Assembly (NCBI GenBank): GCA_016706595.1
Contig: JADJJH010000001.1
Location: forward strand, 880,593-944,592
DNA from: Bacteroidota bacterium
GTDB lineage: Bacteria; Bacteroidota; Bacteroidia; Chitinophagales; Chitinophagaceae
DNA: 64,000 nt
Reading direction: 5' to 3'
Shown here: one piece after another, positions 8,948-18,071 of the stretch
Layout: every line of letters starts with the position of its first letter
How positions within the stretch are numbered: position 1 is the first letter of the stretch
Program-made: the position numbers and the translations under genes
Notes under the pieces: generated by a model
What the model was told of the DNA's origin: nothing
The model's database searches: none
The model's input: only the letters and a program-made list of their open reading frames with translations

Positions 8948-9610
8948 TCATTTTTCTATTCTTTCTTTCGCCCATGCTAATGCCATCTGCAATTGTTCAT
9001 CCATACTTAATAAACTATTATCAAGCACAAGGGCATCTTTTGCTTTTTTAAGTGGACTCACCTCTCGGGTTGAATCGATATGATCGCGATGTTTTAAATT
9101 TTCGGCGACTTCATCCATTGTTATATCCGGTGATTGTAATTTCATCTCATCAAACCGTCGCATCGTGCGAACCTCTTCATCGGCATACACATAAATCTTT
9201 AACTCGGCTCGAGGAAAAACCGTGGTGCCAATATCTCGTCCATCCATAACTAAACCTTTTTGTAAACCCATGGCTTGTTGCTGGGCTACGGCAAATTTGC
9301 GGACTTCCTTTAAAGCCGACACTTCACTTACCAAATTCGAAATGGCCATACTGCGAATTAAGGATTCGACAATGACACCGTTTAATGAAATCTTGTTATC
9401 AATAAATCCCAAGGTAATTTGTTCAAGTGCTTTCTCAATGGCAGTATGATTGGCTAAATCGATAGTGTGATCTAAAAAATATAAAGTGATCGCTCGGTAC
9501 ATCGCACCACTATCAACATAAGTATAATTCAAGGTTTCAGCCAATTGGCGCGCCAAAGTACTTTTGCCTGTTGATGAAAATCCGTCTATGGCAATTACAA
9601 TTTTATTCAT
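8948..9610 (-). CDS. cmk: Cytidylate kinase
   Basis: Cmk phosphorylates CMP and dCMP to the diphosphates. The 220-aa protein starts MNKIVIAIDG, with the P-loop GFSSTGKST at residues 8-16, a YVDSGAMYRA substrate strand near 30, GRDIGT near 115 and the lid Arg residues near 145-175. The open frame extends upstream to 9664, but the ATG at 9610 places the P-loop at the usual distance from the N-terminus. It is divergent from the DoxX-family gene with about 100 bp between. Confidence 0.95.
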   Translation of the reverse strand: MNKIVIAIDGFSSTGKSTLARQLAETLNYTYVDSGAMYRAITLYFLDHTIDLANHTAIEKALEQITLGFIDNKISLNGVIVESLIRSMAISNLVSEVSALKEVRKFAVAQQQAMGLQKGLVMDGRDIGTTVFPRAELKIYVYADEEVRTMRRFDEMKLQSPDITMDEVAENLKHRDHIDSTREVSPLKKAKDALVLDNSLLSMDEQLQMALAWAKERIEK

Positions 9611-9685
9611 GGATTGCAAAGAACGAAAATTTCTTAATAAGTTTCTAATCATGGGCATAAGCAATTGTTTATTTAATTATGCCAC

Positions 9686-9693
9686 TATATTTG
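9686..9693 (+). promoter_or_regulatory. TAnnTTTG promoter element before the DoxX-family gene
   Basis: TATATTTG matches the consensus exactly, 16 bases before the ATG. Confidence 0.5.
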
Positions 9694-9709
9694 TTGAAAA
9701 TCAAAATTC

Positions 9710-10951
9710 ATGTCGCAACAAAACAAAGCACTTAGCGTTACACTTACTATTATTAGAGTATTTGTAGGCATTTTATTTATTTTTTCAGGCTTAATAAAAG
9801 CCAATGACCCTTCGGGATTAGCCTATAAAATGGGCGAGTTTTTTGAAATTTGGGCACGAGAAGGCTACATGCCTTCACTGATGAATTGGATGAATGGCTA
9901 TTCATTGGCTTTTTCCATTGCGATGATTACCTTCGAAATTATTGCCGGTGTAGCTTTAATCATTGGATATCGATTTAAATTGTTTTCGTATTTAATTCTT
10001 TTGCTGACCATATTTTTCACCTTCTTAACCGGATATGCAAATTTTAGCGGAAAAGTAAAAGAATGCGGATGTTTTGGCGATTGTATCAAATTACAAGCGA
10101 ATGAGTCCTTTATGAAAGATTTGATTTTACTTGCTTTGATTTTAATTCTAGTATTCTTTAGAAAAAAAATTACGCAAGCTTTTTCAAATTCTATCGCAAC
10201 GGCAGTAATGATTATTACCTTAGTAGTGACACTTTGGATGCAGTTTTATGTTTTGAAGCATTTACCATTTAAAGATTGTTTAGCCTATAAAGTAGGTAAT
10301 AATTTATACAAAGAAATGACGCCTGGCGCAGATTTTGTAGAAGCTGAATATAAAAGTGTGCTGACTTATAAAAATAAAAAGACCGGCGAACTGAAAGATT
10401 TTGATGCCAATAATATTCCTTGGCAAGATACTTTGAACTGGGAATTTGCCGATACAAAAAACACCATGGTAAAACCGGCACAAAATGAACCCCCAATCAA
10501 AGATTTTGTAATTGGCGACTATGATGGTAATGATGTAACAAAGAATATTGTACAATATCCCGGTTTTGTATTTGTGGTGTTCATTAAATTAGTGGATGAA
10601 GCTAATACGCAGAATATAGATGCCTTGCGCTCACTAGTTGAAGATTGTAAAAAAGCCGGTATCCCCATTATAGCGATTAGTGCTTCCAATGATATCGAAA
10701 CTAAGAAATTCAATGAGCAACATAAATTAAATATTGATTTTTATACCGTAGATGGTACAGTGGCTAAAACGGCTATGCGAACAAATCCGGGTGTGATGTT
10801 ATTGAATGCAGGCAATGTAATGGGTAAATGGAGTTATGCTGATTATCCTAATTTAGCAAAACTTCAGTTGAATGTCAGTGGAGCACAAGCACCTTTGTTT
10901 GCCCCTGCTGTTGTTGAACCGGTAACCACGGATTCGGTTCAAGGTAACTAG
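9710..10951 (+). CDS. DoxX/MauE-like membrane protein with thioredoxin-like C-terminal domain
   Basis: The 413-residue protein has four or five membrane segments in residues 12-185, with the FSGLIKANDPSG motif of the Bacteroidota DoxX-like family and a cysteine cluster ECGCFGDC on a loop near 120-130. A soluble C-terminal part (about 270-400) has a thioredoxin-like beta-alpha-beta pattern (FVFVVFIK, then IIAISAS, then PGVMLLNAG) but no CXXC. By analogy to MauE proteins it may move reducing power across the membrane or support periplasmic thiol chemistry. Substrate unknown. The ORF is followed by a dispersed structured repeat. Confidence 0.82.
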   Translation: MSQQNKALSVTLTIIRVFVGILFIFSGLIKANDPSGLAYKMGEFFEIWAREGYMPSLMNWMNGYSLAFSIAMITFEIIAGVALIIGYRFKLFSYLILLLTIFFTFLTGYANFSGKVKECGCFGDCIKLQANESFMKDLILLALILILVFFRKKITQAFSNSIATAVMIITLVVTLWMQFYVLKHLPFKDCLAYKVGNNLYKEMTPGADFVEAEYKSVLTYKNKKTGELKDFDANNIPWQDTLNWEFADTKNTMVKPAQNEPPIKDFVIGDYDGNDVTKNIVQYPGFVFVVFIKLVDEANTQNIDALRSLVEDCKKAGIPIIAISASNDIETKKFNEQHKLNIDFYTVDGTVAKTAMRTNPGVMLLNAGNVMGKWSYADYPNLAKLQLNVSGAQAPLFAPAVVEPVTTDSVQGN

Positions 10952-10973
10952 TTTTTGTTTTGCATAATCTTCT

Positions 10974-11108
10974 AGGGCAGCACTAAAAAGCTCACAGGCG
11001 AGGCATTCGAATTTTGCAATTCCAATAGCTATCGGAAGCGTTTACTTATGTAAATAAAGGCTTTTTAAAAATTGAATAACGAAGCATCAGAGTTTTTTTG
11101 AGATGCCT
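10974..11108 (+). repeat. Dispersed structured element, family R1, copy a
   Basis: About 135 bp sharing a core with copies at 44661-44781 and 56063-56196. Shared blocks include GAGGCATTCGAATTTT, ATAGCTATCGGAAGCG and TTTACTTATGTAAATAAAG. The outer ends pair imperfectly (CTAAAAAGCTC with GAGTTTTTTTGAG). It lies between two plus-strand genes. Confidence 0.7.
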
Positions 11109-11147
11109 TCAATAGAAAAGTATAGATTCGCATAAAGCCAATTATAA

Positions 11148-12206
11148 GTGTTTCAGTTTTTAGTAAAGAAAATAATCAATAGCTTTTTCGTTTTATTCGG
11201 CGTTATCGCCATCGTATTTTTTTTATTTTTTGTGATACTTCCTGCCGACCCGGCACGACTCACCATGGGTCAACGAAGCGATGCAAAATCATTAGCCAAT
11301 ATTCGAAAAGAATTATATCTCGACAAACCCCTACCCTTACAATTTGCATTATACCTTAATGACCTTTCACCATTTTCTATTTATGAACATAGTGATGAGA
11401 ACGAAGTGAAATATAATTATCGAACCTTATTTTTAGTAAGTGACAGTAAGGCATTGGTAATTAAAGCACCTTACTTACGACGATCGTACCAAAGTAAACA
11501 AGAAGTAAATTCATTGTTACTCGATGCCTTTCCCGGAACCTTCATTTTAGCTAGTCTTTCGATTTTAATTGCCACTTTTTTTGGCATTTTATTAGGAACC
11601 ATTGCAGCCGTAAAACAAAATACCTGGCTTGATACCGGTGCGATATTTACGAGCATATTAGGTATTTCGGCACCCTCATTTTTTGCAGGAATTTTAATGG
11701 CTTATGTATTTGGATTTTTATTAAAGGATTATACCGGACTCAGTATTATCTCGCCCATGTGGGATTATCAACCTTATGAAAAACCACATTTTATTGCCAA
11801 AAGTCTCATTCTTCCTGTGCTCACTTTATCTATTCGACCATTAGCTATAATTGTTCAAATCACCAGAAGTTCTATGCTCGATGTTTTACATCAAGATTAT
11901 ATTCGCACGGCTATTGCTAAAGGTTTAAGTAAACGAACTATGCTTTGGAAACATGCACTTCGCAATGCATTGAATCCGGTAATTACTTCCATTTCAGGAT
12001 GGTTTGCTGAATTATTAGCCGGTTCATTTTTCATCGAATACATTTTTGGATGGAAAGGGATTGGTAAAGTAACTGTTGATGCATTAAACAAATTCGACTT
12101 TCCTGTAGTGATGGGTTCGGTACTTTTTACTGCTTTATTATTCATCATCATTAATATCGTAGTTGATGTTTTGTATTCGATTATTGATCCAAGAATAAAA
12201 TCCTAA
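11148..12206 (+). CDS. ABC transporter permease, DppB/OppB type
   Basis: This 352-residue inner-membrane permease has the architecture of dipeptide/oligopeptide importers. The N-terminal segment reads FVILPADPARLTMG, followed by five further membrane segments and the cytoplasmic EAA loop AIAKGLSKRTMLWKHALRNA near residue 255, which docks the ATPase. The start is GTG. It stands alone: no DppC partner, ATPase or binding protein lies beside it, and the next gene is a TonB receptor. The partners must be encoded elsewhere. The substrate is not readable from the sequence. Confidence 0.88.
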   Translation: MFQFLVKKIINSFFVLFGVIAIVFFLFFVILPADPARLTMGQRSDAKSLANIRKELYLDKPLPLQFALYLNDLSPFSIYEHSDENEVKYNYRTLFLVSDSKALVIKAPYLRRSYQSKQEVNSLLLDAFPGTFILASLSILIATFFGILLGTIAAVKQNTWLDTGAIFTSILGISAPSFFAGILMAYVFGFLLKDYTGLSIISPMWDYQPYEKPHFIAKSLILPVLTLSIRPLAIIVQITRSSMLDVLHQDYIRTAIAKGLSKRTMLWKHALRNALNPVITSISGWFAELLAGSFFIEYIFGWKGIGKVTVDALNKFDFPVVMGSVLFTALLFIIINIVVDVLYSIIDPRIKS

Positions 12207-12259
12207 GTTGTTATTTTAAATTGCTAACCTAGGTTAATTCATTTTACAAACCTGCTGAA

Positions 12260-12267
12260 TACCTTTA
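12260..12267 (+). promoter_or_regulatory. Promoter-like element before TonB receptor
   Basis: TACCTTTA (one mismatch to TAnnTTTG) lies 15 bases before the ATG at 12283. Confidence 0.35.
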
Positions 12268-12282
12268 TCGAAATTTTTGATT

Positions 12283-14649
12283 ATGAAAATTCTTTATAAA
12301 ATATTCCTTCTTTGCTTTTGTGTAATACAAGCCAATGGGCAAAACAATTATACTCAAATACTAAAAGGCAGTATTATCGATAAAGATGTAAAGTATCCCT
12401 TAATTGGCGCCACGGTAAAAGTATATCGTGAACAGCAATTGATTGCCGGTGGCAAGAGCAATGAATTTGGCGAATACAAAATTGATAGTCTGCCCTTACA
12501 ACGTTACACTATTGTATGCACCTACGTTGGCTATTCAGAAAGAACCATTGAAAATGTTGAATTGAATTCGGGTAAAGAAACTCAACTAAATATTGAGCTA
12601 AGTACCTCATCAACCAAAATGAAGGCCGTTGTCGTTCAAAATAAAAAAGGAAGTATCAACAATGAGATGGCGAATATTAGTGCACGAAATTTTAATCCTG
12701 AAGCTGCCAGTAGATATGTGGCTTCACGCGATGATATAGCTCGTATGGCAACCAATTTTGCGGGTGTTAGAGGCAGTGATGACTCACGAAATGATATTGT
12801 CATTCGTGGCAATTCGCCTAATGGCGTGTTGTGGCGTGTTGAAGGATTAGACATTTCGAATCCTAATCATTTTGCTTCGTTTGGTACTACCGGCGGACCG
12901 GTTAATATCATCAATAATAAATTGTTGGGAAATTCAGATTTTATGACCGGCGCTTTCCCGGCAGATTATGGAAATGGAATTTCGGGTGTTTTTGATTTAA
13001 AACTTCGAAACGGAAATAAAGACAAACACGAGTTTACTGCACAAATTGGGATTCTGGGTTTAGAGGCTACCGCCGAAGGACCGATTCATCGGAAAAGTGG
13101 AGCATCGTATACATTTAGTTATCGTTACGCAACACTTGCCATCATGAATAAATTCGGAATCAATTTCGGTGCCGATGGAAATCCTTCTTATCAAGATGTG
13201 AACTTTAAACTCAATTTTCCAATTAAAAAGATAGGTAACTTTTCGTTGTTTGGCATTGGCGGCAAAAGCGATATTTCGATTTATGATAATGGAGATGATA
13301 GCAGTAAATGGACTTATGGACGAGCCGGAAGAGATATTCATTTTGGTTCAAGATTAGGTGTAGTAGGTGCTGCAATGCAACAAAATATTGGAAAAATTTT
13401 TTATCATAAACTCACGTTGGGAACTAACTTAAGTAAATCGTATTCGCGATATGATACAGTTGGCAATGATAATATAAGCAGAGGAGCAACCTATCGAAAT
13501 CAATTTATTGTCAATAAGTTGATGTTGAATTACATCGCTACGGCCAGAATTACACATCAACAAACTGTAAAAGCCGGATTTACCTTAACCGGTATGGATT
13601 TGAATTTGGTTGATAGCAATTATTATCCCGACCAGCAGATTTGGTATAATGAAGCAGAATTTCGAGATCAAACTTCTATGGTGCAGGCATTTGCTGCTTG
13701 GCAATTTAAGCCGAACGAATCGTTGAAAATAAATGCAGGGATTCATTATCTCAGATTCATCCTAAATCAAAGTCAATCAATTGAACCGCGTGCAGGTATT
13801 TCATGGAATGTCCATCCTAAATTGCAATTGAATGCAGGTTATGGTTTGCATAGTAATTTACAACCGTATTATATCTATTTTTTACAACAACCCGATGGCT
13901 CCGGAAATAATTATCAACCTAACCTACAAACCGGCTTAAGTAAATCGCATCATTTTATAATCGGTGGCGATTATACCCTCAACCCAACGATGCATATTAA
14001 AGTAGAAACGTATTATCAGCATTTATTTAATTTACCACAAGAGGTAAAAGGCTCGGCTTATAGTTCATTAAACCAAGGAGCAAGTTTTAATTTTACCTTT
14101 CCTGATCCATTAAATAATAAAGGCAAAGGATACAATGCCGGTGTCGATATCACTTTAGAAAAGTTTTTTAGCAAGTATTTTTATTATTTGATTACCACGT
14201 CTATTTATACCAGCAAATACAAATCGAGTGACAACGTTTGGCGAAATACCGATTTTAATGGGGCTTACAATTTAAATGTGTTAGCCGGAAAAGAATTTAC
14301 CCTTGGCAAAGCAAAAACTACTCGATTGGTTGGTGGCTTTAAATTTAATTTGAGTGGTGGAAAATGGTATACTCCTATAGATAGTGCTTTGAGTGCGCAA
14401 AAAAAGCAATATGAAGGAATTGATGCTGAAACCAATACATTACAGTTTGCCCCCTACCATCGATTAGATATTCGAGTAGGTTTTAAGGTAAATCGAAAAC
14501 GTTATCATCACCAATTTTCGTTAGACTTGATTAATGTGTACAATCAAAAAAATACTTTGGGTTTGAGTTATATACCAAAAACAGGTGAAGTAGTAAAAGA
14601 AAGTAATTTAGGTTTTTTGCCTTTGTTTAATTGGTTGGTGGTGTTTTAA
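12283..14649 (+). CDS. TonB-dependent receptor with carboxypeptidase-like regulatory domain
   Basis: The 788-residue outer-membrane transporter has a signal peptide (1-20, ending NGQ), a CarboxypepD_reg-like beta-sandwich (about 27-107, with YPLIGATVKV, GEYKIDSLP and YVGYSE), a plug domain (about 115-235, with NDIVIRGNSPNGVLWRVEG) and a beta-barrel of alternating aromatic strands to the end. It takes up a large ligand using TonB energy. No SusD partner is adjacent, so it is not a classical SusCD pair. The ATG at 12283 is used because the TTG two codons upstream is less likely. It ends in an aromatic residue as expected for barrel assembly. Confidence 0.93.
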   Translation: MKILYKIFLLCFCVIQANGQNNYTQILKGSIIDKDVKYPLIGATVKVYREQQLIAGGKSNEFGEYKIDSLPLQRYTIVCTYVGYSERTIENVELNSGKETQLNIELSTSSTKMKAVVVQNKKGSINNEMANISARNFNPEAASRYVASRDDIARMATNFAGVRGSDDSRNDIVIRGNSPNGVLWRVEGLDISNPNHFASFGTTGGPVNIINNKLLGNSDFMTGAFPADYGNGISGVFDLKLRNGNKDKHEFTAQIGILGLEATAEGPIHRKSGASYTFSYRYATLAIMNKFGINFGADGNPSYQDVNFKLNFPIKKIGNFSLFGIGGKSDISIYDNGDDSSKWTYGRAGRDIHFGSRLGVVGAAMQQNIGKIFYHKLTLGTNLSKSYSRYDTVGNDNISRGATYRNQFIVNKLMLNYIATARITHQQTVKAGFTLTGMDLNLVDSNYYPDQQIWYNEAEFRDQTSMVQAFAAWQFKPNESLKINAGIHYLRFILNQSQSIEPRAGISWNVHPKLQLNAGYGLHSNLQPYYIYFLQQPDGSGNNYQPNLQTGLSKSHHFIIGGDYTLNPTMHIKVETYYQHLFNLPQEVKGSAYSSLNQGASFNFTFPDPLNNKGKGYNAGVDITLEKFFSKYFYYLITTSIYTSKYKSSDNVWRNTDFNGAYNLNVLAGKEFTLGKAKTTRLVGGFKFNLSGGKWYTPIDSALSAQKKQYEGIDAETNTLQFAPYHRLDIRVGFKVNRKRYHHQFSLDLINVYNQKNTLGLSYIPKTGEVVKESNLGFLPLFNWLVVF

Positions 14650-14792
14650 GGTTGCCTACTTTACCAATTAACTATTAAATTTCTTTAAGGGTTTATTGAC
14701 AAAGGTGAGAATAATCCTAGTCGGGGCATAACTTTCACAAAAAAACAAGACTTCACTGTAGATTAGTTGAAGAGTTATTGCTAATTGTCATT

Positions 14793-14800
14793 TACTTTTG
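14793..14800 (+). promoter_or_regulatory. TAnnTTTG promoter element before bacilliredoxin gene
   Basis: TACTTTTG matches the consensus exactly, 13 bases before the ATG at 14814. The longer TTG-initiated frame from 14778 would start upstream of it and is rejected. Confidence 0.5.
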
Positions 14801-14813
14801 CGCAAAAAAAAAT

Positions 14814-15227
14814 ATGTATCCAGCAGAACTTGTGATGCCTATGAAGGCCGAACTTACCCAAAGAGGATTTGAAGATTTAAATACACCAGAATTGGTTGAC
14901 GCAGCAATGCAAAAACCGGGAACTACCCTATTAATGCTAAATTCAGTTTGTGGCTGTAGCGCAGGAACCGCTCGTCCGGGCGTGTTAATGGCAGTGCAAA
15001 ATGCAACAAAAGCCCCAAGTAACTTAGCCACCTCTTTTGCAGGTTTTGATACGGAAGCCGTTCAACAAGCAAGAACCTATTTAATGCCTTATCCACCCTC
15101 TTCACCATGTATTGCTTTATTAAAAGATGGACAATTAGTGCACATGATAGAGCGACATATGATTGAAGGGCGACCGGCACAAATGATTGCAGCAAATTTA
15201 ATTGATGCATTTAATAAACACTGCTAA
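14814..15227 (+). CDS. Bacilliredoxin, BrxA/BrxB (YphP/YqiW) family
   Basis: The 137-residue thioredoxin-fold protein has the family's unusual C-X-C active site: C46-G-C48 in NSVCGCSAGTARPG. The following segments also fit (SPCIALLKDGQLVHMIERH and the RPAQMIAANL helix). In Firmicutes these proteins remove bacillithiol from proteins after oxidative stress. In Bacteroidota the same role is inferred from the family. It lies 72 bp before lgt in the same direction. Confidence 0.93.
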   Translation: MYPAELVMPMKAELTQRGFEDLNTPELVDAAMQKPGTTLLMLNSVCGCSAGTARPGVLMAVQNATKAPSNLATSFAGFDTEAVQQARTYLMPYPPSSPCIALLKDGQLVHMIERHMIEGRPAQMIAANLIDAFNKHC

Positions 15228-15299
15228 ACAGTTAGATATCAATACTTAAAAATTTAATTTAATAAGCCTTTTTAGTTATACAGAGGCAAGATAAACGCT

Positions 15300-16589
15300 A
15301 TGTATCCCGATTTTTATCATTTATTGAAGGGCTTATTCGGGATCGACATTCCGGTATTAGGATTGTTTAAAACTTTTGGCTTTTTAGTTGCCATTGCTTT
15401 TTTTGTCGGAGGCTATTTAATTTACAAAGAACTGAAGCGAAAAGAAGATGATGGCATAGTTGACTATACCATAGAAGAAATTACGACTGGCAAACCGCTA
15501 AGTTTACAAGATTATATTTTATCAGGTCTTGGTGGATTTTTTATAGGCTTTAAAGTATTGGGCATGCTATTGCAATGGAAAATTGCGTCGCCAGACCCAT
15601 TAAGTTTTATATTTTCAATTCAAGGAAATTTACCTGGCGGCATTTTTTTAGGCGCCACCCTAGTTGCCTTCCGATATTGGGAGAATAAGAAAGAAGTAGC
15701 CAAAGGATTGATAACCAAAAAGGTTAAGACCTATCCGCATATTCGTGTAGGTGACATTTTAGTAATTGCCGCATTAGGAGGTTTTGCAGGTGCCAAAATT
15801 TTTAATGCATTAGAAACTTGGGACGATTTTGTAAGAGACCCTTTGGGGAGTTTGTTTTCGAGCAGTGGACTCACTTTCTATGGTGGTTTAATAGTAGCCA
15901 CTTTTGCCTTGTGGTATTATTCGAGAAAGATAAAACTTGATTTTAGGCATTTATGCGATGCTGCTGCACCTGCCTTAATTTTGGCTTACGGAATTGGCCG
16001 CTTAGGTTGTCAAATTAGCGGAGATGGAGATTGGGGCATTTACAATTCGGCATATTATACCGACAGCTTAGGCAAGGTAGTTGAAAGTAGTGATAAAATG
16101 ATGGAATCGAATACGATTCGTTATGCCGACTATTTTGAGCGTCATAAGGAAGAAGGCATTCAGCACAAATACATAAAAGCAAACAGCTTTTTACCTACTT
16201 GGTTCTTTGCCTACAATTACCCTCATAATGTAAATAATGTTGGTGTGCCTTTAGCAAATTGCGATGGTGAGTATTGTTCGGTATTACCACAACCCGTTTT
16301 CCCCACTCCTGTGTATGAGTTTATTGTTAGCTTACTCATTTTTGCCTTTTTATGGGCGATACGTAAAAAGTTAAGTATACCATTAAGTATATTCTCTATT
16401 TACTTAATAATGAATGGTATAGAAAGATTTTTTATCGAACAAATTCGCGTTAATTATAAGTACGATTGGGGTTTTATGCATCCAACACAAGCCGAAATAT
16501 TGGCGGTTGTCATCATACTTTGCGGGGTAATATTGTTTTCATTACGCGGATACATTCACAATCAAGTAAACAAAGCATCCTCAATTTAA
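15300..16589 (+). CDS. lgt: Prolipoprotein diacylglyceryl transferase
   Basis: Lgt transfers diacylglycerol to the lipobox cysteine of prolipoproteins in the inner membrane, the first step of lipoprotein maturation, and is needed by the many lipoproteins in this window. The 429-aa protein is longer than the E. coli type because of a periplasmic insertion between about residues 255 and 330, as is common in Bacteroidota. Membrane segments are clear. The signature region reads FYGGLIVATF near 195 and YGIGRLGCQISGDGDWG near 230, and the C-terminus has the ERFFIEQIRVN segment. Confidence 0.92.
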   Translation: MYPDFYHLLKGLFGIDIPVLGLFKTFGFLVAIAFFVGGYLIYKELKRKEDDGIVDYTIEEITTGKPLSLQDYILSGLGGFFIGFKVLGMLLQWKIASPDPLSFIFSIQGNLPGGIFLGATLVAFRYWENKKEVAKGLITKKVKTYPHIRVGDILVIAALGGFAGAKIFNALETWDDFVRDPLGSLFSSSGLTFYGGLIVATFALWYYSRKIKLDFRHLCDAAAPALILAYGIGRLGCQISGDGDWGIYNSAYYTDSLGKVVESSDKMMESNTIRYADYFERHKEEGIQHKYIKANSFLPTWFFAYNYPHNVNNVGVPLANCDGEYCSVLPQPVFPTPVYEFIVSLLIFAFLWAIRKKLSIPLSIFSIYLIMNGIERFFIEQIRVNYKYDWGFMHPTQAEILAVVIILCGVILFSLRGYIHNQVNKASSI

Positions 16590-16766
16590 GATATCGTTTA
16601 TCATTGAAATCCGATGTTAGGGGGCAGATGTTAGGAGTTAGTTGTCAGGTGATTGGCAACTAATTGAAATTGGTATTTATGTTTTTTGGGGTTTAGATTT
16701 AACTCACCCAATTTGGTAATTCCTGAATAAATCTGCCTTCCCTGTAACAGAGAATTTAAAAAAACA

Positions 16767-18011
16767 TTATTCCAGTTTTAATTTTTTCAACGAAGGTGCT
16801 GCAAAATAAGTACCTATTACAATCAGCATGGTCATAATACCACCAAAAACTACCGCAGGTACGGTACCCATATACCTTGCCGTGATACCGCTTTCAAAGG
16901 CACCGAGTTCGTTGCTTGAACTGATAAACATCATATTGATTGATGAAACCCTTCCTTTAATTTCTTCCGGTGTTTTAAGCTGAAGAATAGAATGACGAAT
17001 CACCACACTCACACCATCAAACATACCGGCAAAAAATAAAAAACAAAACGACAGATAGAGATTCGTTGATAAGCCAAAACCTAAAATGCAAAATCCAAAT
17101 CCAAAAACCGAAATCAATAATTTGGGACCGATATGATTCTTCAAAGGAATATTGGCAAGGATTAACATCAGTACTATGGCACCAATACCATGCGCACTCC
17201 GTAACCAACCATATCCAATTTCATTAACTTGTAGTATTTCTTTAGAGTAAACAGGCAAAAGTGCTTCTGCACCACCAAAAAGCACAGCAAATAAGTCAAG
17301 ACATAAGACCGCTAGTATCACCTCCGACCTAAACAAAAACCTAAATCCTTGTCCTAACCCTCGCCATAAACCAATATCACGCGAATGCATAATGGCCTTG
17401 GTTTTAATGTTTACAATAAAAATCATAGATAGCAATAAAAAAAAAGCCGCTATAATAATAGTATTACTTACACCAACATAAGCCATCAATAATCCTCCGG
17501 CAAGTGGACCCAAAACAGAACCTAATAACCATGCTGTGCTACTCCAGGTTACTGCATGCGTCATTTTTTCACGAGCAATTAAAGATGGCAATAATGAAAA
17601 AGAAGCCGGCGCTAAAAAGGATCGAATACATCCACTTAAAAACATGGCGATGTAAATCAAAATTTCAAAGGTTTTTACCGAATGTGAGCCTATAAATACT
17701 TGTGAGGTGATATATAAAAGAAACAAGGCATTCATCAAATAAAAGATAATACATCCCAAATACACATTTCGTTTTTCATTTCGATCAACAAAATATCCCG
17801 CTACAAAAGCCATGGTAAAGGCTGGTATCAATTCGGCCAAGCCTATTAATCCTAACGAAAGCGGATCTTTGGTAATAGAATATACCAAATAACTTACTGC
17901 GGTCGTTTGCATAAACAGAGAAAAAATAACCAGAAAACGAGTGGCTATGAATAATGAAAACTCTTTTTCTTTAAGTAAGGCAAGGGTTTTTGAAGCTGAT
18001 GAATGAGACAT
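16767..18011 (-). CDS. MFS transporter (MFS_3/EntS-like exporter)
   Basis: The 414-residue transporter has about 12 membrane segments and the major-facilitator loop motif GYFVDRNEKRNVYLG near residue 65. The N-terminal ATRFLVIFSLFMQTTAVSYL and the overall pattern fit the MFS_3 group that includes enterobactin and macrolide exporters. The substrate is unknown. The start at 18011 (MSHSSASKT) is preferred over the ATG at 18038, because a perfect minus-strand TATTTTTG promoter lies between the two. It shares a 60-bp divergent promoter region with the MacB-like permease gene. Confidence 0.9.
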   Translation of the reverse strand: MSHSSASKTLALLKEKEFSLFIATRFLVIFSLFMQTTAVSYLVYSITKDPLSLGLIGLAELIPAFTMAFVAGYFVDRNEKRNVYLGCIIFYLMNALFLLYITSQVFIGSHSVKTFEILIYIAMFLSGCIRSFLAPASFSLLPSLIAREKMTHAVTWSSTAWLLGSVLGPLAGGLLMAYVGVSNTIIIAAFFLLLSMIFIVNIKTKAIMHSRDIGLWRGLGQGFRFLFRSEVILAVLCLDLFAVLFGGAEALLPVYSKEILQVNEIGYGWLRSAHGIGAIVLMLILANIPLKNHIGPKLLISVFGFGFCILGFGLSTNLYLSFCFLFFAGMFDGVSVVIRHSILQLKTPEEIKGRVSSINMMFISSSNELGAFESGITARYMGTVPAVVFGGIMTMLIVIGTYFAAPSLKKLKLE

Positions 18012-18020
18012 GGATGCGAA

Positions 18021-18028
18021 CAAAAATA
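18021..18028 (-). promoter_or_regulatory. TAnnTTTG promoter of the MFS gene
   Basis: TATTTTTG on the minus strand matches the consensus, 9 bases before the MFS start. It is half of a compact divergent promoter pair with 18055-18062. Confidence 0.5.
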
Positions 18029-18054
18029 CGAATTGCATAAAATTTATTTGTAAC

Positions 18055-18062
18055 TATCTTTA
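18055..18062 (+). promoter_or_regulatory. Promoter-like element of the MacB-like gene
   Basis: TATCTTTA has one mismatch to TAnnTTTG and lies 9 bases before the ATG at 18072, facing away from the MFS promoter. Confidence 0.4.
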
Positions 18063-18071
18063 CCCCATCAG

